Source: Rana temporaria (lineage: Eukaryota; Chordata; Amphibia; Anura; Ranidae). From it: a stretch of DNA of 64,000 nucleotides. The position numbers were made by a program, and so were the translations under genes. This document shows, piece after piece, positions 63,016-64,000 of the stretch; within the stretch, counting starts at the first letter, position 1, and each line of letters opens with the position of its first letter. Below the pieces are notes generated by a model. The model was not told the DNA's origin. It did no database searches and worked only from the letters and a program-made list of their open reading frames with translations. The stretch spans positions 75,573,134 to 75,637,133 of the forward strand of contig NC_053501.1 of the NCBI RefSeq assembly GCF_905171775.1. The letters run 5' to 3'.

Positions 63016-63600
63016 ATGTATTTAACTGTGTCATGGGAAAGGGTGTGAACATATTTCCACATCAAAGGCACATTTCTTGTCATGGGGAAGGGGCTGGGTG
63101 GGATAAGAGGGGGTACCATTCCAACCACCCACACAAGACAGGCAAATCTCTCTTTCAAAGTACATGCACAAATGTTATCAGTTCATTAGATAGGATAACT
63201 TTTGTATATTTTGCCGTGTTGTTCATTAATGCCTTCCTTCTGCTGCTCTGCTGTTCAGAATCACAGGCCCACCTCTTCCTTCCAAATTCTGCCTGACTTG
63301 AGACCAGTAAAAGAGAACAACAAGAGCGTTACCTCCCGCTACTTAGTCAAGAAAGCAGAGTTTAGAAAACACATTTTAACATGAACAGACGTCCATTGAC
63401 ATATGTACATTTTGCATTTTTTAGTGCAACATTATGGTGTGACTAGGACACATTGGAAATTATTATTTTTCAGATGTGCTTTCTTTGATCTGCATTTTAC
63501 AGCTGCATTAAAATGCACTGGTGTGAATAGGCCCTGTATCTGAAAGCTACTTGTATACAGTTATTACATAGTTTGTAGGGTTTGAATGCAGAAAACAGTC
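63016..63600. other. Non-coding stretch
   Basis: Short inverted phrases (ACCTGTGTGAATAGG type) but no gene recognised. Confidence 0.35.
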
Positions 63601-63618
63601 CATCCAGTTCAACCTGTG

Positions 63619-63622
<4 letters not shown>

Positions 63623-63702
<80 letters not shown>
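63623..63702. repeat. (GT)n microsatellite
   Basis: About 40 uninterrupted GT units. Frames through it are artefacts. Confidence 0.98.
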
Positions 63703-63708
<6 letters not shown>

Positions 63709-63714
63709 AAAATT

Positions 63715-63870
63715 CCCGTATATTGTTTTCGCTAAGATGCACGTCCAAGAGTCTTTTAAAACTATCCCTACTTCCTGCCGACACCACCGATTGAGGAAGA
63801 GAGTTCCACATCCTTACTGCCCTGACAGTGAAAAATCCCCTATGCAACTTATAGTTAAACAAAGTATATA
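63715..63870 (-). pseudogene. Non-LTR RT C-terminal-like scrap
   Basis: The minus-strand frame reads FFTVRAVRMWNSLPQSVV then SRDSFKRLLDVHL. The phrase RxxxxWNSLP..V...S...FK..LD is typical of the C-terminal end of several vertebrate LINE ORF2 proteins and of derived repeats. It is cut on its distal side by the (GT)n tract. About 50 residues, dead. Confidence 0.6.
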
Positions 63871-64000
63871 TCAAGGGCGCTCCGGACCTACCAAATAAAG
63901 TCTGTTTTGGAAGGGATAGGCATCTTCATACACTTCAGGCCGCACTCAGAGAGACAAAGCGATCTCTGACGATAAACAAACAAAAGGTGCCTCTAAGTGC

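Noticed and set aside
63497..63898. Frames encoding poly(Thr-His) or poly(Cys-Val)
   Set aside because: Translation of the (GT)n tract; only the short RT-like tail beyond it was kept.
1..64000. Host protein-coding exons, tRNA or rRNA genes
   Set aside because: I looked for conserved-domain-like frames with splice sites and for tRNA box motifs. Everything assignable belongs to mobile elements. Very short exons could still be missed.

Overview
The window looks like intergenic DNA from a large, transposon-rich vertebrate genome. The best guess is a ranid-type frog. That rests on the repeat repertoire: terminal motifs such as GTACACACGA and GGGCCAGATTCAC, TTAA-flanked elements starting CCACTT, abundant Tc1, hAT, DIRS-like and Penelope-like sequences, and L1-, CR1/L2- and chromovirus-type retroelements. 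I read this from motif resemblance and could not run a database comparison. I found no convincing host protein-coding gene, tRNA or rRNA. Every reading frame I can assign belongs to a mobile element, and only one element is close to intact.

Layout. 0-5 kb: a hAT element (264-1042, exact 8-bp duplication), a Helitron relic and several short inverted-repeat elements around a 200-N assembly gap. 5-10 kb: weakly characterised DNA, a Tc1 relic and a second Helitron. 10-17 kb: two opposed copies of a Penelope-like 3' region, a run of hairpins, a 10-bp satellite split by a 2.3-kb hAT element full of minisatellites, an 806-bp palindrome, and a Penelope-like coding fragment (RT end plus GIY-YIG). 17-24 kb: a DIRS-like RT/RNase H/recombinase relic and a Tc1 transposase with one stop. 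24-34 kb: a hAT MITE, then an L1-type ORF2 broken into pieces by insertions whose target duplications can be read, so the order of events is recoverable. 34-36 kb: hAT-like and foldback elements. 36.6-41.9 kb: a young Ty3/Gypsy chromovirus with LTRs differing at 2 of 456 positions. Its features suggest a self-priming primer site and a -1 frameshift signal. A Tc1 element sits 5 bp beyond its target duplication. 43-48.2 kb: two head-to-head relics of one hAT transposase family; the second is cut by a retroviral 3' LTR with an Env tail. 49.6-58 kb: nested TTAA-type elements, one inside a LINE fragment. 58-64 kb: a hAT MITE, minisatellites, an L1 endonuclease scrap, a DIRS-derived segment with a recombinase end, and a (GT)n tract.

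Working relationships are those of parasites. Autonomous elements (chromovirus, L1, Tc1, hAT, DIRS-like, Penelope-like) encode or encoded enzymes, while the many short elements carry only ends and hairpins and must use enzymes made elsewhere. The most interesting items are the chromovirus's predicted self-priming and frameshift signals, a CTGANGA-hairpin-GAAA motif in several retroposons with 13-16 bp target duplications, and the large palindrome.
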